This document shows, in pieces, positions 1-6,468 of a DNA stretch of 14,993 nt. The stretch comes from JBDTCS01 sp039923455 (lineage in GTDB: Bacteria > Bacteroidota > Ignavibacteria > Palsa-1295). The notes beneath the pieces are model-generated. The model did no database searches, had not been told where the DNA came from, and saw only the letters and a list, made by a program, of their open reading frames with translations. The stretch's first letter is position 1, and every line of letters starts with the position of its first letter. A program made the position numbers and the translations under genes. The stretch lies in contig JBDTCS010000090.1 in assembly GCA_039923455.1 (NCBI GenBank), positions 1-14,993 of the forward strand, read 5' to 3'.

Positions 1-118
1 AATGAAGTCGAACTCGGCTGTTTGTTCGGTCGCACTACTCACCAACTACACTACTCAATTTCTACTCAATGCCCCTATTTGCGGTAACTTCCGATGCTTT
101 CGGCTGTTATTCTGTCGT

Positions 119-136
119 GCACATCGAACGATGTGC
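119..136. promoter_or_regulatory. Short palindrome upstream of the first secreted-protein gene
   Basis: GCACATCG-AA-CGATGTGC is a perfect inverted repeat of two 8-base arms around a 2-base centre, ending 30 bases before the chosen ATG at 167. It could be an operator or a 5' leader hairpin (7-bp stem, GAAC loop). No clear TAnnTTTG promoter is seen beside it, so a role is inferred only from position. Confidence 0.3.
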
Positions 137-166
137 GAATGTTATTCAGCACTAACCAACTTTGGT

Positions 167-1888
167 ATGAAGACTCTCGTTACACAATCCGCTAAGCGAA
201 TCGCAACACGTGTTGCATTCTGCTGCTTCGTCGCACTTGCATCGGCGAGTAGCTTATTCGCTCAAACATTTTCCGCCTCGTCGACGTCTCTCAACTTCCG
301 GACTACTCCCGGCACTACAACGACGGAGTCGTTGGTGCTATTCACGCGTGACTCCAATAGAGTGATCGTCCATAGTGTTATCGCCGGTGGTGATGCTGCA
401 ATGTTTAGCTTATACAGTAGCGCAGACACCATCTGGTCTAACTCGTTTGACAGCGTATCCCGCGCCTACAAAAATGTCAACTTCAGTCCGTCGGCAATTG
501 GGACATTCCATTCCACGCTCTATCTGACGGATAGTGTCAACACTGTTCTTACAATCCCGCTCACAGGAGAAGGAGCGTGGCAACCTCCGGTCGCCGATAG
601 CACTGCTCTTTATCTGCGTTGCTATGTTGGCGATAGTGTGTGTGGCGATATCACGCTGTACAATCCAAATCCTACCGGGCTTTTCATTATTGAAAGCATC
701 GGTTTGACCGGAGACCATGGCTCGCAGCTTCGATTGGATTCCACGGCATCGTACGACTCGATCGGAGCTCAGCGTTTCCAAGTCATTGGCCATGTTTGCT
801 TCTGGCCGACCAGTGCCGGAGCTTTCTATGACTCGGTGATCATTCACTATTTAGATCCTTCCGGTCATGAGCAGACTTGCTATGTGAGGATTCTTTTGAC
901 AGGACTCATCAATCCGAACGCTTGCATCGCGATAACAGGTGACTCCAGTTCTTATGGTTCTCTTGATCTCGGAACATCAAGGACGCGTACATTCCACCTT
1001 GCGAATCTTCACGCTGATAGTGTTACCGTTTCGAGCTACACGATTCAAGAGTCATACGGCCAACATTATAGTGTGCTCAACCTGCCATCGCTTCCGATGA
1101 AGCTCGCAGCATCAGCCACGCTCGCGTTTGATGTACGCTTCAGCGCGGGCTCGACCTATTCTTCTGCGGCCGATTACGCGTATATCAATTTCAACGTAGA
1201 CACGGGCGCCAATACATGTGGTCGTTCGCTCGATCTTACCGCATACATCAATCATCCGCCGATAATAATCGACACTGTGACGATCTACGTCAATCCGGAT
1301 TCGAGTAGCGCGCTCAATTTGCATTATTCGGGATCGAACGGTTTGAGCACACTTGTGCGCCTCATCAACAATAGTGGCAGCCGGACGAAAGTGGATGGAG
1401 TAGCACTCACACAGGGTACGTACCTCCGCGTGAGCGTCGACACTACACTGCCGGTCACACTCGATACCAACGCCGAGCTCGACTTCTTTATCTATCTTAC
1501 GGATACCACTCGCACGAGCTATGATGACACGTTGCTCGTAACGACCGAACACGGCATTGTTTCGACGCCATATCACATTCACGCAACGCGTGGCAAAGCA
1601 GGCGTCGGAGCGATCGCTTCACGCGAGAGTGCGATGATCACTGTGAATCCGAATCCAACCCAAGGTGCGATCTCCATTCAAACACCGGGTATGAAGGAAG
1701 CGGACATTCAAGTGCTCGATATTCTCGGACGCGTTGTCGCAAGCTCACACGTGACAAGTGGCATCTGGAAATGGAACGGCACCGCAACAAGCGAACTCGC
1801 CAACGGTACCTACATCGTTCGAGCTAGCGGCGTGAGTACAAATGGTGTACGAACCACTCTGAGCCAGAGATTCTTACTCAAAAAATAA
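167..1888 (+). CDS. Secreted T9SS-sorted protein with ASH/HYDIN-like (choice-of-anchor D type) repeats
   Basis: The frame is open from an ATG at 2, but I start at 167 because this gives a standard signal peptide: Lys/Arg-rich n-region, hydrophobic VAFCCFVALASAS, cleavage after SLFAQ (about residue 33). The 573-aa product then has about four beta-sandwich units (roughly residues 34-140, 142-245, 250-355, 360-475). Each has the pattern of ASPM/SPD-2/Hydin (ASH) or choice-of-anchor D domains: a 'SLNF/LDLG' strand, a 'F.L.N..ADSV.V' strand and a late 'F.V.F' strand. Residues 486-573 form a T9SS type A sorting domain (VNPNPTQGAISI, VLDILGRVV, LANGTYIVR, end RFLLKK). The family is usually exported by Sec and then T9SS and anchored or released at the surface. 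No catalytic motif is visible; binding or structural use is inferred. The gene stands alone and is followed by a hairpin terminator. Confidence 0.85.
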   Translation: MKTLVTQSAKRIATRVAFCCFVALASASSLFAQTFSASSTSLNFRTTPGTTTTESLVLFTRDSNRVIVHSVIAGGDAAMFSLYSSADTIWSNSFDSVSRAYKNVNFSPSAIGTFHSTLYLTDSVNTVLTIPLTGEGAWQPPVADSTALYLRCYVGDSVCGDITLYNPNPTGLFIIESIGLTGDHGSQLRLDSTASYDSIGAQRFQVIGHVCFWPTSAGAFYDSVIIHYLDPSGHEQTCYVRILLTGLINPNACIAITGDSSSYGSLDLGTSRTRTFHLANLHADSVTVSSYTIQESYGQHYSVLNLPSLPMKLAASATLAFDVRFSAGSTYSSAADYAYINFNVDTGANTCGRSLDLTAYINHPPIIIDTVTIYVNPDSSSALNLHYSGSNGLSTLVRLINNSGSRTKVDGVALTQGTYLRVSVDTTLPVTLDTNAELDFFIYLTDTTRTSYDDTLLVTTEHGIVSTPYHIHATRGKAGVGAIASRESAMITVNPNPTQGAISIQTPGMKEADIQVLDILGRVVASSHVTSGIWKWNGTATSELANGTYIVRASGVSTNGVRTTLSQRFLLKK

Positions 1889-1922
1889 TCTGACTTTACA
1901 CATAGACACTTCTTTTCTCTCC

Positions 1923-1960
1923 ATAAACCCGGAGTATCGCCAAGCGATCTCTGGGTTTAT
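1923..1960 (+). terminator. Hairpin terminator after the ASH-repeat gene
   Basis: ATAAACCCGGAG (1923-1934) pairs with CTCTGGGTTTAT (1949-1960) with one G-U pair; inside it ATCGC pairs with GCGAT around a CAA loop, with T1935 as a bulge. The stem of about 17 bp starts 34 bases after the stop codon at 1888. The following tract (TATTGGG) is only weakly T-rich, so termination may be imperfect. Confidence 0.75.
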
Positions 1961-2044
1961 TATTGGGACAATATTTGTTTTGCAAGAAAGTAAATATTAA
2001 ACAGAACGCCCGTCGCGGCGGGCTCAAAGTGTTAAGACTTCGTG

Positions 2045-2110
2045 ACCCAGGATTCCGCCCGCTGGTGCGGACTGCATCCTGGGCTGCGAGTACACGGCCA
2101 CTTCGTGGCT
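2045..2110 (+). repeat. Composite double-hairpin repeat, copy A
   Basis: The unit begins ACCCAGGATTCC and holds a hairpin (CCCAGGAT 2046-2053 with ATCCTGGG 2076-2083, plus inner TCCGC/GCGGA), the linker GCTGCGAGTA, and a second hairpin GCCAC-TTC-GTGGC (2097-2109). Copy B at 2275-2330 has the same order on the opposite strand, with ACCCAGGATTCC, CATCCTGGGCTGCGAGTA and a differing terminal hairpin. Two hairpins joined by a conserved linker suggest a dispersed REP-like element rather than a terminator. Confidence 0.7.
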
Positions 2111-2274
2111 AAGAAATACTCTGCTGTGAATTCCCACCTTCTCCGTGGCTCAGAGATTCCGCCTCGATCATTCGTCTGAAATAATCGAAGGCAGTTTGTT
2201 TTTAGATTGATTGGTAAGTGTGATCGGATAGTCGTTATGAAGTTTGAATGCACGGACCGTTGCGCACGCTCTTA

Positions 2275-2330
2275 GTGCCGGAGGCACGGCATACTCGCAG
2301 CCCAGGATGAAGCGAAGTGGAATCCTGGGT
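2275..2330 (-). repeat. Composite double-hairpin repeat, copy B (inverted)
   Basis: Read on the minus strand this matches copy A: ACCCAGGATTCC, a short variable loop, CATCCTGGGCTGCGAGTA, then a small hairpin GTGCC-TCC-GGCAC (plus-strand 2275-2287). The stems CCCAGGAT (2301-2308) and ATCCTGGG (2322-2329) are exact, while loops and the terminal hairpin sequence differ from copy A. That pattern of conserved stems with changed loops points to selection or gene-conversion on the structure. Confidence 0.7.
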
Positions 2331-2387
2331 AGTGAATCTACCTTGAACCCAGAGCCCTGGAAGGGCGGCGTCTCGCTGTAGATCCTT

Positions 2388-2486
2388 TTAGTGCGTTATT
2401 TCAAACTTTCCGGAGGCATGAAAACGATTCGTCGTAATTGTGTAGAGGTAAGTGCCAGAGGGTACAGCGCTACTATTAAATATCAG
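2388..2486 (-). pseudogene. Isolated T9SS sorting-tail fragment, in frame after a TGA
   Basis: On the minus strand the 32 codons after the TGA at 2489-2487 read through to a TAA at 2390-2388. They encode a recognisable end of a T9SS type A sorting domain: NSSAVPSGTYLYTITTNRF followed by a basic/aromatic stretch ending FEITH. The usual domain is about 80 residues, so only the last two or three strands are present; the YPNP motif and the VLG strand are missing. It is in the same frame as the signal-peptide ORF just upstream. I infer a leftover of an exported-protein gene that lost its body, leaving signal peptide and tail. Stop-codon readthrough is a less likely alternative. The length from the GTY motif to the end equals that of the 4642-6372 product. 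Confidence 0.6.
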
Positions 2487-2630
2487 TCATTGCTTTCCGG
2501 GTTGCTGCTGAGTCTGAGGCGGGTTACCGTTTTGATCCGGATTGGATTGCGTGTTCTGAGCGTGTGATACTTGGCTTAGCAGCACAAAGCTGATGATGAG
2601 GCTGAAGATGAAAGTGACAATAGGTTTCAT
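2487..2630 (-). CDS. Small exported Gln/Asn/Pro-rich peptide, 47 aa (possible gene remnant)
   Basis: ATG at 2630 (an in-frame ATG at 2636 is also possible) opens 47 codons: a clear signal peptide (MKPIVTFIFSLIISFVLLSQ, then VSHAQ as cleavage site), followed by a 22-residue mature part rich in Gln, Asn and Pro (NTQSNPDQNGNPPQ...GKQ) and TGA. It starts 13 bases after the stop of the 343-aa gene on the same strand, so the two are probably co-transcribed. The mature part looks like a low-complexity linker. Because the same frame continues after the TGA into a T9SS tail, this may be the 5' end of a decayed cargo gene rather than a functional small peptide; the intact signal peptide is certain, function is not. 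Confidence 0.5.
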   Translation of the reverse strand: MKPIVTFIFSLIISFVLLSQVSHAQNTQSNPDQNGNPPQTQQQPGKQ

Positions 2631-2643
2631 AAGCATTGTGAGG

Positions 2644-3675
2644 TTAATGGGACGTTATAGAGGAAATGTCGGAATGAAGGGCGGAAAGAAATGTGGCCAA
2701 AGGTACGGAAGTTCCGTAACCAAAGTAATTCGACGGAATTAAGACGTTGTTGCTCGCATCTATTTCGAAAATTCCACCTTCCTGAGAATAGTACGCTTTC
2801 GGAAAATAATCATAGTAACTATTTGTGCCGTTGTAGTCATTGAATACGCTGCGCAGGAACACTACGTAATTCTTGCCCGCCTGAACGGCATTGGAGCCAT
2901 AACAGCTATCGCATCGAACGGTTGTATTGCCGCTTGAATCTACACCAATCGACCAATTGTCCTCTTCGGCAACATGAATCTTATGCCAGTAGGGAGATAC
3001 AACAAAGTTAACCTCTGGGGAAGCCGTCAGCAATCTTACTTTTGGAGACTCAGGTGGTTGAGCACCCTGACGCCAATGAATCCCCTTAATGACATCCACA
3101 ACAGAGCCGAACACGCAACGAACTGGAAGTGGATCGACTGGTATCGTGGCGAAAGAATCTACGCCGCCAAAGACCGCATCTACGTGAATTCGAAGAATGG
3201 CCGAGGCTTCCGACAAGAGCGTTAGTTTGTTTCTTTTGCCCAATACGGAGTCCATTCGATCCAACAAGACGGCTCTTACTACCCCCGGTGTCAGGTGATA
3301 AAGTGGATTCAGCGAAACTGCAGCGTTGAGATACTCTTCAAAAAGATCAGCGTCATACTCCGTCATCCGATAGAGAAATCGCGCCAAAATCTTAAGCGTA
3401 TCCCAGGAGCGCAGGCGCCCAGCAAGAGAGTCAAGTTGACCCCTGCTAGTAATGCTGCGGCACAGGCTGTCAAAATAAATATATCCGACAAGGCAATCAA
3501 AGTTCATATCTGAGTGAAGCGTGGGAATCGAGGCTATTGGAGTTACAGGTTGTCGAAAGCATCCGTTAGAAGTGGCAGTATCTACATGTCGTTGGGCATG
3601 CGAACGGGAAGCTAAGCTGGTTGAAAGTAGCAATGAAAAACAGATCCAAAGTGCGGTACGGGTGTTGTTTTTCAT
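2644..3675 (-). CDS. Secreted protein of unknown function, 343 aa
   Basis: ATG at 3675 gives a signal peptide (n-region KNNTR, core ALWICFSLLLSTSLA, cleavage after SRSHAQ, residue 28). I recognise no family with confidence. An N-terminal part (about 30-180) is alpha-helical in character (repeated leucines, e.g. LDSLAGRLRSWDTLKILARF). The C-terminal part (about 185-343) looks beta-rich: CVFGSVVDVIKG, a CDSC pair, GKNYVVFLRSV, YYDYFPK and EGGIFEID. The order 'VVDVIKG ... Cys ... G..Y.VFL' resembles netrin-module/TIMP-like OB folds; that is only an inference. It lacks a T9SS tail, so it may stay in the periplasm. It heads a probable operon with the 47-aa ORF, and a 5'-truncated paralogue lies on the other strand at 3957-4400. 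Confidence 0.75.
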   Translation of the reverse strand: MKNNTRTALWICFSLLLSTSLASRSHAQRHVDTATSNGCFRQPVTPIASIPTLHSDMNFDCLVGYIYFDSLCRSITSRGQLDSLAGRLRSWDTLKILARFLYRMTEYDADLFEEYLNAAVSLNPLYHLTPGVVRAVLLDRMDSVLGKRNKLTLLSEASAILRIHVDAVFGGVDSFATIPVDPLPVRCVFGSVVDVIKGIHWRQGAQPPESPKVRLLTASPEVNFVVSPYWHKIHVAEEDNWSIGVDSSGNTTVRCDSCYGSNAVQAGKNYVVFLRSVFNDYNGTNSYYDYFPKAYYSQEGGIFEIDASNNVLIPSNYFGYGTSVPLATFLSALHSDISSITSH

Positions 3676-3956
3676 GAAGTAGAGTAGTAAGTACGGTCAA
3701 AGTATTGATCGTAAATATATTGGTTAAGCAATTTTGCAGTCGATCCCGCTTAAAAGTGGATTCGACTACCGTGAATGCCCTTGTTCAAGAAAGCACGAGA
3801 TCACGATTGCCAGAGGGTGCCAAGTCAGACCAAGAGATCCAGTAGGAATATACGAAAATTATTGGGAAATTATCCTACTCTATAACGATTTGTTCAATAA
3901 TATTTTGGTCGGGGGTTTGGCATCATTTTGGTCAGCGAATTCGAGACAAATCGCGA
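3676..3956. other. Divergent spacer between the two paralogous copies
   Basis: This 281-base stretch separates the start of the 343-aa gene from its truncated paralogue. An 84-codon plus-strand frame (3734-3988, TTG start) has no signal peptide or recognisable motif and overlaps the paralogue out of frame, so I do not call it. An imperfect hairpin, AGTCGA (3738-3743) with TCGACT (3762-3767), is present. Nothing else is supported; the missing 5' half of the paralogue cannot be found in any plus-strand frame here. Confidence 0.4.
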
Positions 3957-4400
3957 TTGACCTGTGCGGAGATACCGCCAGAAAATAGGGAGGGAAAAAC
4001 ACCAGGACAAACTCCAATCTTGTGTACTCCTACTATTGCAACACTCGGCACTTGCATGCAATTTGAATATGCACCGAATTGGTCGGGTGGGATCGAGGAT
4101 GACGCGCCCACGCTCTTACGATTGCGAGACTCCGGCGGCAATTGGATCCGTCGTGATTCGGAATACATCGTCTTTCTTAACTTCCGCTCGATTTCGAGCG
4201 AAAGTTCAAATGGTTACTATGCGCTATTCCCAAATTGGGGAGTGTTTGGCTCAAGCGGTGGAATGTATCACATCAGAAATGGTCTTGTTTTTGATCCGAA
4301 TGATGATTTCAATATTGGAGCTGGAATTGGTGCAGGTCTTTCAGTGGCCGATTGGAAGGCTAGACTGAGAGCAAGGATTGATCTAATTGTGAATCCATAA
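3957..4400 (+). pseudogene. 5'-truncated paralogue of the 343-aa secreted protein
   Basis: The frame is open from about 3846 but contains no ATG near its 5' end; TTG at 3957 is only a nominal start, and no signal peptide precedes the sequence. Its product matches the C-terminal domain of the 2644-3675 product in order: 'Y.VFL' (SEYIVFLNF versus KNYVVFLRS), 'YY..FP' (GYYALFPNW versus YYDYFPKAY), 'GG(M/I)(Y/F).I', then V..P....F..G and a helical end. The signal peptide and helical N-terminal half are missing. I infer a duplicated gene that lost its 5' part; it could still be expressed as a cytosolic fragment. Downstream, a 26-aa lipobox ORF follows after 26 bases, mirroring the minus-strand gene pair. 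Confidence 0.6.
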
Positions 4401-4426
4401 GTAATAATTAAGAGGAGATTCACAAA

Positions 4427-4507
4427 ATGATGAGGCGAAAAAATGGATTACTTGATCTCGTATTTGTTGTTCTATTTTTTGCCTGCGATACTTCGATCCC
4501 GCAATGA
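4427..4507 (+). CDS. 26-aa lipoprotein-signal-like mini-ORF
   Basis: ATG at 4427 has one of the best Shine-Dalgarno sites in the window, AGGAG at 4413-4417, nine bases upstream. The product (MMRRKNGLLDLVFVVLFFAC, then DTSIPQ) has a basic n-region, a hydrophobic core and an FFAC lipobox with Cys at residue 20, followed by only six residues. It starts 26 bases after the truncated paralogue. A hairpin CGATCCC/GGGATCG (4494-4500 with 4519-4525) spans its stop codon. It may be a very short lipopeptide like a bacteriocin-lysis-type lipopeptide, or the surviving 5' end of a lost lipoprotein gene. I lean to a remnant, but the intact ribosome site argues for caution. Confidence 0.4.
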   Translation: MMRRKNGLLDLVFVVLFFACDTSIPQ

Positions 4508-4641
4508 TCGCCTCAAAGGGGATCGCAGTCTGTCAAAGTGTTGAAATCCTGCTAAGCTGACCTCAAAAAATATTAGGCAAATTTCCGTCCCCCTGTAACA
4601 GAATCGGTTCTCAGGTGTTCTTTAACGTGAAAGGGTTCACT

Positions 4642-6372
4642 ATGACTGTCTTCAAGACTTGTGTCTTTCTGATTTTTTTCCTCTATCTGCTCTCGGGCGG
4701 CGATGCTATTGCGCAACCGCCTGCGGCGTTGGATCCTGATTGTTATCTACCCAGAATTGGTGTAGCAGGAGAGATTGATAGCATTTATGGTTCGGTACGT
4801 TATCAGAGACTTGGAAACAATCTCAAGGGCATCGGCCCAGCGCCTGGTGAAGCGCGCAACAGAATTACGTTCGGCGGAATAGCGCCTTTTCCCGACTCCA
4901 GCTTTGATCCGTTAACCAATGCAGATGTATTCCAAGGCGGGCCAAACTTTCGGTTGAATGGGCTCCAATCGCTCGGAAAGATCAAGGGTGTGGACGTTTT
5001 TCGCTGCCAATTTGCGCACTTCAGGTCACAGAGACTTCTTGATGCTATCTGGAATCGCAGAATCTATTGGTCGGATGAGCAGGGTATGTATGACAGTGCT
5101 CGATCGACCCTCGTGCGTGGTGGTGTGAGAGGTGACTTTCTGCTGTATCAGGCCAGCAGCGCAATCTTAACAAAGCTTACCCATGATAGCATAGATGATC
5201 TGATAATGATGTGGGACAGTATTCCACCCCGTCTTTTTACGGCGTATGCCTGTTGGTACGACGGCCAAAAATTGTTCGGGAAGGATACGGCGTGGGCGGA
5301 TTCAACGAGACTGTTCGAAGAGCAAGGGCAGGGCCGCTACTGCCTTACCGCCGACTTCACTGGTACCGGACGGCAATCTGTAATCGGAGATGATTCGTCT
5401 AGAAATCTTTTCTTCTACGAGAATGTGGCTCCCTTCTCGCTCGAAGGTTTTTGCAACGCGATGAAGTTCGATACACTATTAGCAATTCACGACAATCCAC
5501 GAATTAAGGATGGGAGTTACGGATACGCTCTGTATCAAGCACTTGCGATGCGAGCATTCCCAAAAGCACCGTGGGACCATTCCGTCGATTTTCTTACACC
5601 TCAACGCGATAATACGGATACACTGCATTATCGACCACCACACGTTTATTTCTTTAAGGGTGGTCCTGAGTTTGGAAAGAGGAGGCTATTACTCGACAGT
5701 GCTGAATTCGTCATGCGCACCCCGGAAGAGCTCGAATTCCCCGCTCACTCATTTTTTGGCCTTTCCGCGCTCAACGATTGTGGGGATATGACTGGTACGG
5801 GCAATAAGGTTCTCTTGCTTCAGGAAACCGACGATGGATTTACAGCACTTAACTATTTTTATGTTACCGGACGCGCGCTCGATGACCGAGCCGATATGTT
5901 CTACGAGGTAGACCCGGACGGGCTTGGCATCGCAGATACACTAACCGCAGATGCTAACGGCCTGCAAGATGTTATTATTGGAATGCAGAACTACTACTCC
6001 TACGAAGATCACAGTATAGGTAAGACTGAAGTAGGAACGGTGCACGTGATTCACGGATCCTCAAGGATCCCCGTTAAAATTAGTCCCAAATTTGATGTGG
6101 GCCGAGCTCCCGGTAGCGCCGACTGGTTGCAGGTGTACCCAAACCCCTCTTCATCGAGAGTATCGATCAGCCTTCGCGAATTTGAGAATCAAGAAATTTC
6201 TATTTCGATTCGAGATATTCTTGGTCGCGAAGTCTTTGCTTCGCACCACAGGTGCCCAAAAGAGGCTGAGATTTATTCTATCAAAGTCTCAATGCTCGCA
6301 CAAGGCAGCTACGTACTTACGATCGAGAGCGGGCACCTTCGACGAAGTTCCAGTATCGCAATAATTCATTAG
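4642..6372 (+). CDS. Secreted T9SS-sorted protein with FG-GAP-like repeats, 576 aa
   Basis: A GTG at 4615 is in frame, but ATG at 4642 is preferred: it has AAAGGG upstream and starts directly on a signal peptide (TVFKTCVFLIFFLYLLSGG, cleavage after DAIAQ, residue 25). The mature protein has several segments of the type seen in FG-GAP/VCBS beta-propeller proteins: 'GDFLLY..... HDSIDDLIMMW' (about 163), 'TADFTGTGRQSVIGDD' (about 232), 'NDCGDMTGTGNKVLLL' (about 377) and 'ADANGLQDVIIGM' (about 434). Residues 495-576 form a T9SS type A sorting domain (LQVYPNPSSSRVSISL, IRDILGREV, GSYVLTIES, end IAIIH). A surface binding role, for sugar or protein, is inferred; no enzyme motif is seen. The next cargo gene starts 96 bases downstream on the same strand with no obvious terminator between, so they may share a transcript. 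Confidence 0.8.
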   Translation: MTVFKTCVFLIFFLYLLSGGDAIAQPPAALDPDCYLPRIGVAGEIDSIYGSVRYQRLGNNLKGIGPAPGEARNRITFGGIAPFPDSSFDPLTNADVFQGGPNFRLNGLQSLGKIKGVDVFRCQFAHFRSQRLLDAIWNRRIYWSDEQGMYDSARSTLVRGGVRGDFLLYQASSAILTKLTHDSIDDLIMMWDSIPPRLFTAYACWYDGQKLFGKDTAWADSTRLFEEQGQGRYCLTADFTGTGRQSVIGDDSSRNLFFYENVAPFSLEGFCNAMKFDTLLAIHDNPRIKDGSYGYALYQALAMRAFPKAPWDHSVDFLTPQRDNTDTLHYRPPHVYFFKGGPEFGKRRLLLDSAEFVMRTPEELEFPAHSFFGLSALNDCGDMTGTGNKVLLLQETDDGFTALNYFYVTGRALDDRADMFYEVDPDGLGIADTLTADANGLQDVIIGMQNYYSYEDHSIGKTEVGTVHVIHGSSRIPVKISPKFDVGRAPGSADWLQVYPNPSSSRVSISLREFENQEISISIRDILGREVFASHHRCPKEAEIYSIKVSMLAQGSYVLTIESGHLRRSSSIAIIH

Positions 6373-6468
6373 TAGAGTCCCTCTCGGGTGCTCCTGATTT
6401 TTATAAGAGCAATAGTGGAGCGTTCTCCGATCCTTCATTCAGCATCATCAACCATTGTAGCGATTGTT

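Larger units (their letters stand above)
1961..2387. other. Gene-free, hairpin-rich intergenic island
   Basis: I see no supported gene in these 427 bases. Besides the two inverted composite repeats listed separately, there is GCCCG/CGGGC at 2008-2023, GCCCT-GGA-AGGGC at 2354-2366, and a 9-mer AAGTTTGAA at about 2240-2248 that recurs inverted just past this stretch at about 2402-2410. A 73-codon minus-strand frame (2032-2253) runs through the repeats and has no protein-like features. The structure is typical of dispersed non-coding palindromic repeats; the family is not one I can name. Confidence 0.6.

Noticed and set aside
410..847. Long minus-strand frames opposite the ASH-repeat gene (also 1112-1582)
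   Set aside because: Antisense shadows of a gene with a signal peptide and sorting domain; their sequences show no domain features.
2032..2253. 73-codon minus-strand frame
   Set aside because: It runs through the hairpin repeats and its residues reflect repeat sequence rather than a protein.
2040..2370. CRISPR-like reading of the repeated CCCAGGAT units
   Set aside because: Only two full copies, in opposite orientation and not regularly spaced, with no cas gene; they are hairpin repeats.
2418..2567. Plus-strand ORF of 49 codons (MKTIRRNCVEV...) with GGAGG four bases before its ATG
   Set aside because: It is antisense to the signal-peptide ORF and sorting-tail remnant, whose protein character is far stronger; the GGAGG is probably chance or part of a repeat-like TGCCTCCGG motif.
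3734..3988. 84-codon plus-strand frame with TTG start before the truncated paralogue
   Set aside because: No signal peptide, no recognisable motif, no ribosome site, and it overlaps the paralogue frame; likely chance.
4508..4641. Possible insertion-sequence end (motif around GTTGAAATCCTGCTAAGCTGACCTC)
   Set aside because: It felt like a mobile-element end, but no matching inverted end, target duplication or transposase was found, so it is not called.
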